Below are positions 26,061 through 33,566 of a DNA stretch of 64,000 nucleotides, piece by piece. A program made the position numbers and the translations under genes. This DNA comes from Castellaniella sp041675725 (GTDB lineage Bacteria; Pseudomonadota; Gammaproteobacteria; Burkholderiales; Burkholderiaceae_B). The stretch is taken from assembly GCF_041675725.1 (NCBI RefSeq), contig NZ_JBAYTI010000003.1, forward strand, positions 19,864 through 83,863. The letters run 5' to 3'. The notes under the pieces were generated by a model, which was not told the origin of the DNA, searched no databases, and saw only the letters and a program-made list of their open reading frames with translations. The first letter of the stretch is position 1; every line of letters starts with the position of its first letter.

Positions 26061-26339
26061 ATGATACGGTCCTTCACATGCGCTCAGACACAGGCCTTAT
26101 TTGAAGGGCAGCGCGTGCCACAGTTCGTCAATATAGAAACCGTTGCCATGCGCAAGCTGGCGATGCTGGCGCGTGCCGCTGTACTGCAAGATTTGCGTAT
26201 CCCGCCCAACAATCGGCTAGAAGCGCTCCAGGGCAAACGGAGGGGACAGTACAGCATCCGGATCAATGACCAGTGGCGAATCTGTTTCCGGTGGTCGGAA
26301 CAGGGTGCGGAGCAAGTCGAAATTGTAGACTATCACTAG
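26061..26339 (+). CDS. higB: HigB-type toxin (RelE/ParE superfamily mRNA interferase)
   Basis: A 92-residue protein with the HigB pattern: ALFEGQRVPQFVNIETVAMR, then PPNNRLEALQGKRRGQYSIR and the C-terminal INDQWRICFRW followed by VEIVDYH. HigB toxins bind the ribosome and cut mRNA in the A site. The ATG at 26061 is preferred to the longer frame from 26031 because it gives the family length. The toxin gene precedes the antitoxin, the usual hig order, with a 9-base gap. Confidence 0.92.
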   Translation: MIRSFTCAQTQALFEGQRVPQFVNIETVAMRKLAMLARAAVLQDLRIPPNNRLEALQGKRRGQYSIRINDQWRICFRWSEQGAEQVEIVDYH

Positions 26340-26348
26340 GGGTACATC

Positions 26349-26648
26349 ATGCGTGTCGTTCCGTATCCAAGCCCGGGGGAGATCCTGTTGGAAGAATTCC
26401 TGAAGCCCATGGGCATTACGCAATACCGCTTGGCCAAGGAAATCGGCGTTCCGCAACGTCGCATTGGCGAGATCGTGGCAGGCAAGCGGGCTGTCACGGT
26501 CGATACCGGCCTGCGGCTATCTCGCTATTTTGGAACTTCGGATGAATTCTGGTCAGGTTTGCAACTGGATTATGATCAGGCTCAGGCAAAAGACAAACTG
26601 GCCGATATTCTGGCGCGAATCCACCCACTAGAACACGAGCACACCTGA
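26349..26648 (+). CDS. higA: HigA-type antitoxin (XRE family)
   Basis: A 99-residue protein starting MRVVPYPSPGEILLEEFLKP with an HTH around residues 24-60 (MGITQYRLAKEIGVPQRRIG) and the HigA signature TGLRLSRYFGTSDEFWSGLQ. It neutralises HigB and represses the operon. It shares a transcript with higB. The pair sits at the right side of the low-GC island and may help to keep it in the chromosome (inference). Confidence 0.92.
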   Translation: MRVVPYPSPGEILLEEFLKPMGITQYRLAKEIGVPQRRIGEIVAGKRAVTVDTGLRLSRYFGTSDEFWSGLQLDYDQAQAKDKLADILARIHPLEHEHT

Positions 26649-26865
26649 AGAAAACCAGGGTGATTGGTCCCATCCATGTCCGAAGACCCACTCGAATGAG
26701 CGTGACCACCCAATTTGGCGGTCCAATAATCTTGATCGATGATGGCATCATGGGAATCCGAATTCAACGCGGCCCGCATTCCCGCCGTGGCATTAAACGG
26801 TATAGTAACAACGAGCCGGCACTCAGGTGCCACACACTATTCAACCGCCACAAGGATTTCCCCCC

Positions 26866-27789
26866 ATGCCTTCCGCGCTCATGCAGGCCGTGCGCACACG
26901 CACGCAATCCGCGCTCGAATCCGGCGATCTGCAGCCCATCCAGGCCGAACAAACCGTTCTCGAAGAAGCCGGCCTGCCATTCATCGTGCGCTGGATCGCC
27001 GCCCTGGCCCAGAAAGACAGCGCGCCAACCACCTTGCCAGGTGGTCCGCGCAACGTAGATTTCAATCCGTTCCTCGAGCCCGAACCCGCCCTGCTGATCG
27101 GCCCGATCGGCACCGACCACGTGGTGATTCTGAACAAATTCCCCGTCTGCTTGCACCATCTGGTACTGGCCCGGCGAGCTTTTGCCGAGCAGCGCACCCC
27201 CCTGGAGCACACGGATTTCCTGGCTCTGGCCGAGGTCCTGTCGTCGGTGGGCGGTCTGGGCTTCTATAACGGCGGCCCCGAAGCGGGCGCCAGTCAGCGC
27301 CACAAGCACGTGCAATGGGTACCCGAAGATCCCGGCAACGCCACACTGCGCCATCTGGTGGCCGGCCTGGCCAACTCACACGACCACGCCGGGGCGAAGC
27401 GCACAGGACAGCCAGCCGCCCTGCACCATCCCCTGTTATCCGTACGCCACGTGTTTCTGCCCGTGCAGGCCGGGCCCGGAGAGGATCCCCAGCGCAGTGC
27501 CGAATCCCTGCGGCAGGCCTACGAATCAGCGCGCCAGCTGCTGGGCCTCCAGGTGGACGCCGATGGCCTCCTGCCGCCGCACAATCTGCTGATCCACGAC
27601 GGCTGGCTGCTCATGGTGCTGCGCAGCCGTGAGCACTTTTCTGGCGTGTCCCTCAATGCCTTGTCGTTTGGCGGCACGCTGTACGCACGCAATGCAGAAC
27701 AAGTGCAGGCCATTCGCGCCGCCGGCCCGCTGAAGGCATTGCTGCAGGTGGGCGTGCCTTGGCCGGATGCATCGTCACCCGCTGGCTGA
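26866..27789 (+). CDS. ATP adenylyltransferase (Ap4A phosphorylase)
   Basis: A 307-residue protein of the fungal/cyanobacterial Ap4A phosphorylase family. It has NPFLEPEPALLIGPIGTDHV, NKFPVCLHHLVLARR and the HIT-like catalytic segment SQRHKHVQWVP, followed by SVRHVFLPVQAG and PPHNLLIHDGWLLMVLRSR. It degrades diadenosine tetraphosphate to ATP and ADP with phosphate. The start ATG at 26866 has AAGGA about 10 bases upstream and is preferred to a GTG at 26827. It has returned to the high-GC composition of the core, so the island ends before it. No obvious operon partner; it converges on the TerC-type gene. Confidence 0.87.
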   Translation: MPSALMQAVRTRTQSALESGDLQPIQAEQTVLEEAGLPFIVRWIAALAQKDSAPTTLPGGPRNVDFNPFLEPEPALLIGPIGTDHVVILNKFPVCLHHLVLARRAFAEQRTPLEHTDFLALAEVLSSVGGLGFYNGGPEAGASQRHKHVQWVPEDPGNATLRHLVAGLANSHDHAGAKRTGQPAALHHPLLSVRHVFLPVQAGPGEDPQRSAESLRQAYESARQLLGLQVDADGLLPPHNLLIHDGWLLMVLRSREHFSGVSLNALSFGGTLYARNAEQVQAIRAAGPLKALLQVGVPWPDASSPAG

Positions 27790-27840
27790 GCACCCAGCCA
27801 GCCGCAGCCCGCAATACGCCGCCGTACGGCCCCGGCCAGC

Positions 27841-29382
27841 TTAAAGCCGATCGATCTGGACCGCCGCGATCCGGCGGCCCTCCATGGCCGCCACGGTAAA
27901 GCGAAATCCGCCCCAGTCGTGGGTGAGTTCGCACTGGTCGCCCACTTCGGGCAAGCGCCCGAAGCGCTCGAGCAGGTAGCCGGCCAGGGTGGAATACTCT
28001 TCATCGTCATCCACCAGGCCGTCGGTATGCAGAACCTGCTCCAGATGATGCAGGTCGGCGGCGCCGTCGACCCGCCAGCGGCCATCGCCCTGCGCGATGA
28101 TGTCGGGCACCTCGTCCTCGTCGGGGAACTCGCCCGCGATGGCCTCGAAAATGTCAATGGGAGTGACCACGCCGACGATCGAGCCGAATTCGTCGGCCAC
28201 CAGGACCAACAGCCCATGCGCCCGCTTGAGCGTCTCCATCAGGGGCAGGATATCTATGGTCTCGTGCACGATGATGGGCTCGCGCAAGCGCGTCTCGCGG
28301 ATCTGGCCGTACTCGATCAGGTCGAGCAGCAGCTCCTTGGCGCGCCCCACCCCCACGACCTCGTCCAGCGTACCGCGGCATACCGGAAAGAAACTGTGCG
28401 GTTCGCGGATGAGCTGCGCCCGCAACTCATCGGCCGGCGTCTCCAGATTGATCCATGACACCTCGGTGCGCGGCGTCATGACGGAATGAACACTGCGGTC
28501 GCTGAGCGTAAGCACGCCGCTGACCATATTGCGTTCTTCCACCCCGAAGGCTTCGATGGGCTCTGGTACGTCTGCATCCACTTCGGGTTCCGGTCCGGCC
28601 AGTGGCCGGCGCCCCAGCATCAGCAATACGGCCTCGGCAGTGCGTTCACGCATCGGACGACGCTGTTCAGCCCGCTGCTGGTTGCGCCGGGCCCATTGAT
28701 TGAGGGTCTCGATCAGCACCGAGAAAATGATCGCGGCATACAGATAACCCTTTGGCACTGCAAACTGAAAGCCTTCGGCCACCAAGGAAAAGCCGATCGT
28801 GAGCAGAAACCCCAGGCAGAGGATGACGACGGTCTGATGCGCGTTGACGAAGGCGGTCAGGGGCTTGGAAGCCACCAGCATGACCCCCATCGCGATGATG
28901 ACGGCGGCCATCATGATGGGCAGATGGTCCACCATGCCGACGGCCGTGATCACCGAATCGATGGAAAACACGGCATCCAGGATGACGATCTGGGTGACGA
29001 TCACCCAGAAGCTGGCGTGCAGGCGCGAACCCGTGGCGTGCAAAGTACGGCCTTCGATGCGGTCGTGCAGCTCGAAAGTGCCCTTGAACAACAGGAAGAA
29101 ACCGCCCGCGATCAGGATGAGATCGCGCCCTGAAAACTGAAAACCACCCAGCACGAGTAGCGGAGCAGTCAGGCGGATGAGCCATGACATCACGGTGAGC
29201 AGCACCAGGCGCATCAGCAGCGCGAGGCCCAGCCCGACGATCCGGGCATGATCCCGCTCTTTGGGGGGAAGCTTGTCGACCAGGATGGCAATGAAGACGA
29301 GGTTGTCTATGCCGAGGACGATTTCAAGAACGATGAGGGTGAGCAAGCCCACCCAGGCTGCCGGATCCAGCAACCATTCCAT
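27841..29382 (-). CDS. TerC-family membrane protein with CBS and CorC/HlyC domains (YegH/YoaE type)
   Basis: A 513-residue protein. Residues 1-235 are a TerC membrane domain with IVLEIVLGIDNLVFIAILVD and VILDAVFSIDSVITAVGMV, whose acidic residues in the membrane suggest metal binding. A CBS pair follows (about 290-415; MTPRTEVSWINLETPADELR) and then a C-terminal CorC_HlyC domain ending FTVAAMEGRRIAAVQIDRL. Such proteins are implicated in metal ion homeostasis, including manganese; the role here is not proved. It begins 9 bases downstream of the suhB stop, so they probably form an operon. Confidence 0.85.
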   Translation of the reverse strand: MEWLLDPAAWVGLLTLIVLEIVLGIDNLVFIAILVDKLPPKERDHARIVGLGLALLMRLVLLTVMSWLIRLTAPLLVLGGFQFSGRDLILIAGGFFLLFKGTFELHDRIEGRTLHATGSRLHASFWVIVTQIVILDAVFSIDSVITAVGMVDHLPIMMAAVIIAMGVMLVASKPLTAFVNAHQTVVILCLGFLLTIGFSLVAEGFQFAVPKGYLYAAIIFSVLIETLNQWARRNQQRAEQRRPMRERTAEAVLLMLGRRPLAGPEPEVDADVPEPIEAFGVEERNMVSGVLTLSDRSVHSVMTPRTEVSWINLETPADELRAQLIREPHSFFPVCRGTLDEVVGVGRAKELLLDLIEYGQIRETRLREPIIVHETIDILPLMETLKRAHGLLVLVADEFGSIVGVVTPIDIFEAIAGEFPDEDEVPDIIAQGDGRWRVDGAADLHHLEQVLHTDGLVDDDEEYSTLAGYLLERFGRLPEVGDQCELTHDWGGFRFTVAAMEGRRIAAVQIDRL

Positions 29383-29391
29383 GAAGGCCCC

Positions 29392-30168
29392 TCAATCTTT
29401 CAGGTATTGGACAAAGCGCGCAAACACCCGCGGGTTGGCCGCGAGCACGTTGCCCGACTGCATCCAGCCCTGCTCGCCTTGGTAGTCGCCCATCAGGCCG
29501 CCCGCTTCGAGCACCAGCAAGCTGCCGGCGGCCATGTCCCAGGGCTTGAGGCCCGACCCGCAGAAGCCATCGAGCCGCCCGCCCGCCACCCAGGCCAGAT
29601 CGAGCACGGTGGACCCGGTGCGCCGGGCCGAGGCGCAATCGCCCAGCAGGCAGATGAACGGGGAATCGGCCGGCAGCGCCGTCGAGCGCGGCACATGCGA
29701 AGCCAGCAAGGCATCGCCATAGCGATGACAGGACGAAACCCGTACCCGGCGGTCATTCAGGAACGCCCCGCTGCCGCGGCTGGCCGTGAACATTTCGTTG
29801 CGAGTGGGGTCGAAAATGACGCCATGCATGGCCTGGCCCCGGTGCATCAGCGCAATGGACACCGCATAATGGGCAAAGCCATGGATGAAATTGGTGGTAC
29901 CGTCGAGCGGGTCGACCACCCACAGGAATTCAGGCTCTGGGCCGTCGGCCGGGTGCAGGCCGGACTCTTCCGCAAGAATGCCGTGGTCTGGATACGCAGT
30001 GCGTAAAATGTCGATGATCGATTCTTCTGCCGCCCGATCGACTTCGGTGACATAATCCCTGGGGCCCTTGCGAGCAATGTTCAGGCGTTCGAGATCGAGA
30101 CTGGCACGATTGATGATCGTGCCGGCACGGCGCGCCGCCTTGATGGCGGTATTGAGCATTGGGTGCAT
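29392..30168 (-). CDS. suhB: Inositol-1-monophosphatase family protein (SuhB)
   Basis: A 258-residue protein with the metal-binding motifs VTEVDRAAEESI, LAEESG, WVVDPLDGTTNFIHGF, and the C-terminal LDLAWVAGGRLDGFCGSGLKPWDMAAGSLL. This matches SuhB, which hydrolyses inositol phosphates and in E. coli takes part in rRNA antitermination. The ATG at 30168 gives the family N-terminus MHPMLNTAIKAARRAG; a start at 30186 is also possible. It is divergent from trmJ with 46 bases between the start codons. Confidence 0.92.
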   Translation of the reverse strand: MHPMLNTAIKAARRAGTIINRASLDLERLNIARKGPRDYVTEVDRAAEESIIDILRTAYPDHGILAEESGLHPADGPEPEFLWVVDPLDGTTNFIHGFAHYAVSIALMHRGQAMHGVIFDPTRNEMFTASRGSGAFLNDRRVRVSSCHRYGDALLASHVPRSTALPADSPFICLLGDCASARRTGSTVLDLAWVAGGRLDGFCGSGLKPWDMAAGSLLVLEAGGLMGDYQGEQGWMQSGNVLAANPRVFARFVQYLKD

Positions 30169-30214
30169 GGGCGAACAGTTTTCCAAAGATCACGGCAACA
30201 ACCTGCTATTTTAA

Positions 30215-31039
30215 ATGACTCCGCAAGAATCTTCTGAACCGGCCCCTGATCCCTTGGCTGTTTTCGCGCGCACCCGCTTCATCATGGTCCGCCCCAGCCA
30301 CCCGGGCAACGTGGGTTCGGCCGCCCGCGCCCTGAAGACCATGGGGTTCGACGGCCTGCACCTGGTCGCCCCGCGAGACCCGGCAGTGGCCCATCACCCC
30401 GAGGCCGTCGCGCTTGCCAGTGGGGCCGGAGACCTGCTCGAGACCGCCCAAATCCACGCCAGCCTGGCCGAGGCATTGGCACCGGCCACGCTCAGCTTCG
30501 CCCTCACCGCGCGGCCGCGGGCACTGGGCCCGCAAGTCTGCGATATCCGCGAGGCGGCCGAGCGCTCGGCCCAGGCCCTGGCCAACCCACGCCATCGCGT
30601 GGCCCTGGTAGTGGGCACAGAGCGCAGTGGCCTGTCCAACGACGAATTGGGCCTGTGCCAGTACGCCTGCCACATTCCGGCCAATCCAGCCTACAGCTCG
30701 CTGAACGTCGCCCAGGCCCTGCAGCTGTGCGCCTGGGAGCTGCGCTACGCCCTGCTGCCGCTTACGGGCCAGGCGCGCCTGCCCGACACACACGGGCGCC
30801 ACGATCCCGGCGGCGATCCGGCCGACAGCGCACAGGTCGCCGCCCTGCTCGAACACCTCGAACAGGCCATGCAGGCCACCGGCTTTCTCGACCCCGATCA
30901 TCCCAAGAAGCTCGTACCCCGCATGCGCCAGCTATGGATACGCGCGCAGCCCAGTGTCGACGAAGTCGACATGCTGCGCGGCCTGTGCACGGCGATGATC
31001 CGCAGCCGTGCGCGACACACCGACACCTCTTCCGCTTGA
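30215..31039 (+). CDS. trmJ: tRNA (cytidine/uridine-32-2'-O)-methyltransferase TrmJ
   Basis: A 274-residue SPOUT methyltransferase. It has TRFIMVRPSHPGNVGSAARA, MGFDGLHLVAPRDP, the knot regions VALVVGTERSGLSNDEL and IPANPAYSSLNVAQALQL. It methylates the ribose of nucleotide 32 in several tRNAs. The C-terminal alpha domain with VPRMRQLWIRAQPSVDEVDM is normal for TrmJ. It is followed within 12 bases by cysE. Confidence 0.93.
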   Translation: MTPQESSEPAPDPLAVFARTRFIMVRPSHPGNVGSAARALKTMGFDGLHLVAPRDPAVAHHPEAVALASGAGDLLETAQIHASLAEALAPATLSFALTARPRALGPQVCDIREAAERSAQALANPRHRVALVVGTERSGLSNDELGLCQYACHIPANPAYSSLNVAQALQLCAWELRYALLPLTGQARLPDTHGRHDPGGDPADSAQVAALLEHLEQAMQATGFLDPDHPKKLVPRMRQLWIRAQPSVDEVDMLRGLCTAMIRSRARHTDTSSA

Positions 31040-31051
31040 GTGCCCGCCTTC

Positions 31052-31984
31052 ATGTTTCAGCAACTACGCGAAGATATCGACTGCATCCACGAGCGCGACC
31101 CGGCCGCGCGCAGTCGTTTCGAAATCCTGACCTGCTATCCGGGGCTGCACGCCATCCTGATTCATCGTCTGGCCCACCGCCTTTGGCGCGCCCGCTGGTA
31201 CTGGGCCGGCCGCTTCATCTCACACCTGGGGCGCCTGCTCACCGGTATCGAAATCCACCCCGGCGCGCGCATCGGACGGCGCGTGTTCATCGATCACGGC
31301 TTTGGCGTCGTCATTGGGGAAACCGCAGAGGTCGGCGATGACTGCACCATTTATCAAGGGGTCACCCTCGGCGGCACGCGGCTGTACAAGGGCGAAAAGC
31401 GCCATCCGACGCTCGAAGAAGGGGTGGTGGTGGGCGCCGGGGCCCAGATCCTGGGGGGCTTCGCCGTAGGGGCCCATGCACGGATCGGCTCGAACGCCGT
31501 GGTCATCAAACCCGTACCGGCGGGTGCCACAGCGGTGGGCAACCCAGCGCGCATCATTCTGCCCGGGCCCCGCGACGACCCTCGCGACAGCCAGGCACCG
31601 GGCCCCTGCGAAGAGGCTGGCGATACCGCCCGACCTGCGCCCTGGGAGGCCCGCCCATGGAAAGAGCTGCTGCTGCGTGATCCGCCCACCGGCCCGGCAG
31701 CCGATCCCAAACCCGCCGCCCCAACCGAACCTGGCCCGCCGCCCGGTGAAGAACCATCGGCCGACCAGCCCACCGACGCGGACACGGGCGAGTTCGCCCC
31801 GTACGGTGTGGGTCGCTCGGATGACGATCCTCTGGTCCGGGTTCTGCACGAACTGATCGACCACGCCGCACGGCAGGATGCACGCATCCAGCGCCTGTGC
31901 CACGCCATGGAAGAATTGGGCCAGCGCGTCGAGAACGGCCAGCGCCCGCTCGATGCCGAGCGCCTGAACCGCATGATGGACTGA
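31052..31984 (+). CDS. cysE: Serine O-acetyltransferase with a long C-terminal extension
   Basis: A 310-residue protein. Residues 1-175 form a standard short-type serine acetyltransferase with left-handed beta-helix hexapeptides: GIEIHPGARIGRRVFIDHG, GVVIGETAEVGDDCTIYQG, VTLGGTRLYKGEKRHPTLEE and GNPARIIL. It makes O-acetylserine for cysteine synthesis. The remaining 130 residues are rich in Pro, Ala, Asp and Glu (for example TGPAADPKPAAPTEPGPPPG) and end in a predicted coiled segment (DHAARQDARIQRLCHAMEEL). The extension replaces the usual CysK-binding tail, so binding to cysteine synthase may differ. The ATG at 31052 is chosen over GTG 31040. Confidence 0.9.
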   Translation: MFQQLREDIDCIHERDPAARSRFEILTCYPGLHAILIHRLAHRLWRARWYWAGRFISHLGRLLTGIEIHPGARIGRRVFIDHGFGVVIGETAEVGDDCTIYQGVTLGGTRLYKGEKRHPTLEEGVVVGAGAQILGGFAVGAHARIGSNAVVIKPVPAGATAVGNPARIILPGPRDDPRDSQAPGPCEEAGDTARPAPWEARPWKELLLRDPPTGPAADPKPAAPTEPGPPPGEEPSADQPTDADTGEFAPYGVGRSDDDPLVRVLHELIDHAARQDARIQRLCHAMEELGQRVENGQRPLDAERLNRMMD

Positions 31985-31990
31985 ACCGCG

Positions 31991-32050
31991 AGCCTGGCCG
32001 GATCGGCCTGCCAGGCAGCGCCGGGCCCGGCATGACGCCTGGCCCGGGCG
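31991..32050. terminator. Tandem GC-rich stem-loops between convergent cysE and mscS-type genes
   Basis: Two hairpins are visible: GCCTGGC pairing with GCCAGGC (31992-32016), and CCGGGCC (32021-32027) pairing with GGCCCGG (32041-32047). They occupy the 95-base gap between genes that converge. There is no T tract, so termination would be bidirectional and possibly Rho-assisted; this is tentative. Confidence 0.4.
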
Positions 32051-32079
32051 ATGCGTCCGGGCGCTGCTGCGCCCAGGCT

Positions 32080-32892
32080 TCAGTTGAGCATTTGCCGCTG
32101 CGGGATGGGTGGACGCATGCCGGCCTCGCGCAGGGCTTCGGGGGCACGCCGGTAGAGATCGTAATAGGCGTCCCAGTATTCGGCCGAGCGCATCCAGGCC
32201 CGCAGGTTGATCATGATGACGTTCTCGCCATATTTTTCGACCATGACCTGGGGCGCAGGATCGTTGAGCACGTGCTCGTGCTCATCGGCGAGCTTTTTCA
32301 GGGCAGCGAGTGCGGCGTCCAGATCGTCGTCATAGCGGACCCCCAGCGTAAGATCGATCCGGCGCGTGGGATTGCGGCTGTAGTTGGTGATGGCCGCGCC
32401 GCCCCACACCAGCGTATTGGGCAGCAGCAGGAAAGTGCCGTCCAGTTGCTCGAGCCGGGTCATGAAGATGCTGATTTCGTCGACCGTGCCCATGCCATGG
32501 CCGGCGATGGACACGAATTCACCCGCCCGGATGGGCCGCAGGACCAGCAGCATGATGCCGGCCGCAAAGTTGGTGAGGGTACCCTGCAGCGCCAGGCCGA
32601 TTGCCAACGCCGACGCGCCGAGCACGGCGATGAGGCTGGTGGTTTCGACCCCCAGGCGCGCCAGCACCGCCAGCAGCACCACGACACGCACCGCCCAGGT
32701 GACCACGGTGCAGAGCATCGGGAGGATGGTGGGATCGACATACGAGGAGCGCTTGGCCACATGCCGCGTCCAGCGCCCCGCCCAGTTGGAGGCCAGCCAG
32801 CCGACCACCAATATCGCCAGCGTGACGGCCAAGTGCACCAGAATGGCACCGACACCGGGAATACCCGCCCAGAATGTACGAAGTTCTTCCAT
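32080..32892 (-). CDS. Small-conductance mechanosensitive channel, MscS family
   Basis: A 270-residue membrane protein with the pore helix ASALAIGLALQGTLTNFAAG and the beta domain signature VSIAGHGMGTVDEISIFMTR, then LLLPNTLVWGGAAITNYSRN, all typical of MscS. It releases solutes under hypo-osmotic shock. The start at 32892 (MEELRTFWAGIPG) fits the family better than 32913. It stands alone between a convergent cysE and the small secreted protein gene. Confidence 0.92.
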   Translation of the reverse strand: MEELRTFWAGIPGVGAILVHLAVTLAILVVGWLASNWAGRWTRHVAKRSSYVDPTILPMLCTVVTWAVRVVVLLAVLARLGVETTSLIAVLGASALAIGLALQGTLTNFAAGIMLLVLRPIRAGEFVSIAGHGMGTVDEISIFMTRLEQLDGTFLLLPNTLVWGGAAITNYSRNPTRRIDLTLGVRYDDDLDAALAALKKLADEHEHVLNDPAPQVMVEKYGENVIMINLRAWMRSAEYWDAYYDLYRRAPEALREAGMRPPIPQRQMLN

Positions 32893-33099
32893 GAGCCTGA
32901 ACCTGCAAATCAAATGATGAACAATGACTGGATGATAGCAGGCCAGGTTTGAACTATTGACCCGGTGAATGCCCTATGCGGGGCCGGTGAGCTTATCCCC
33001 AGAGACTGTGGACAAGTCAGGGGGCAACGCGTGGACGGTCGCAAATTATGCTGACAGCACGCGGGTTTGCCCCCAATGACAAAAAAATGATCGGTCTGC

Positions 33100-33459
33100 T
33101 TACTGGGCCCAGTAATTGTTCGCGGCCGAAATCGTCTGGAAGTGGGTCGCTATGACGTGCGAGACCGCAATCAGGCTGGCCGGGTTATGGTCGTAGCCAG
33201 GGCGCAATTCCTTGCGAACCGCGGGATCCTTCTGCACCGTCGCCACCCCCTTCTGCGCCAGCTTCACCGCCAGGGCAAAGCCCTCTTCGGGCGTGTCGGT
33301 CTTCAGGGTGGTCAGGCCGGCCGGCTTCTGCGCCTGGGCTTTGTCCTGCGCCTGCGCCAGACCGGCCAGACCGAATGCCAGCACGACCGCCAGCAGCAAG
33401 GACGTCAGCATCGCGGCAGGCAGCTGAAACGGCGTGAATCGAGTGATTTGTCGTTGCAT
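33100..33459 (-). CDS. Small secreted protein of unknown function
   Basis: A 119-residue protein with a clear Sec signal peptide: basic start MQRQITRFTPFQ, a hydrophobic core LLAVVLAFGLAGLAQAQ, and cleavage near AQAQ. The mature part of about 80 residues (EEGFALAVKLAQKGVATVQK and a C-terminal HVIATHFQTISAANNYWAQ) has no motif I recognise and no cysteine. The start at 33459 has AGGAG 7 bases upstream, better than 33495. A consensus FNR/ANR box lies 67 bases before the start codon, suggesting control by oxygen. Confidence 0.75.
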   Translation of the reverse strand: MQRQITRFTPFQLPAAMLTSLLLAVVLAFGLAGLAQAQDKAQAQKPAGLTTLKTDTPEEGFALAVKLAQKGVATVQKDPAVRKELRPGYDHNPASLIAVSHVIATHFQTISAANNYWAQ

Positions 33460-33519
33460 GAAGTAACTCCTGAAAAAGTGTCGGCCCCTCGCCAACCAAC
33501 CCTCAGTCTAGGAGTGGAC

Positions 33520-33533
33520 TTGATGTGAATCAA
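33520..33533. promoter_or_regulatory. FNR/ANR-type anaerobic box
   Basis: TTGATGTGAATCAA matches the FNR consensus TTGAT-N4-ATCAA at every defined position and is palindromic. It lies in the only intergenic gap of the area, upstream of the small secreted protein gene and after the stop of the sulfatase gene. No convincing -10 box is found at the ideal distance for class II activation; TAGACT about 20 bases downstream is a candidate, which would put the box nearer the promoter core. Confidence 0.6.
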
Positions 33534-33566
33534 GAACGACCCCGTGGCGATTATGGATATCGACCC

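Noticed and set aside
13413..26700. A direct repeat of the tRNA-Ser 3' end as a right attachment site for the island
   Set aside because: No second copy of the T-arm/acceptor sequence was found by eye between 24.4 and 26.9 kb or at the right edge, and no integrase gene is present, so classical tRNA integration cannot be claimed.
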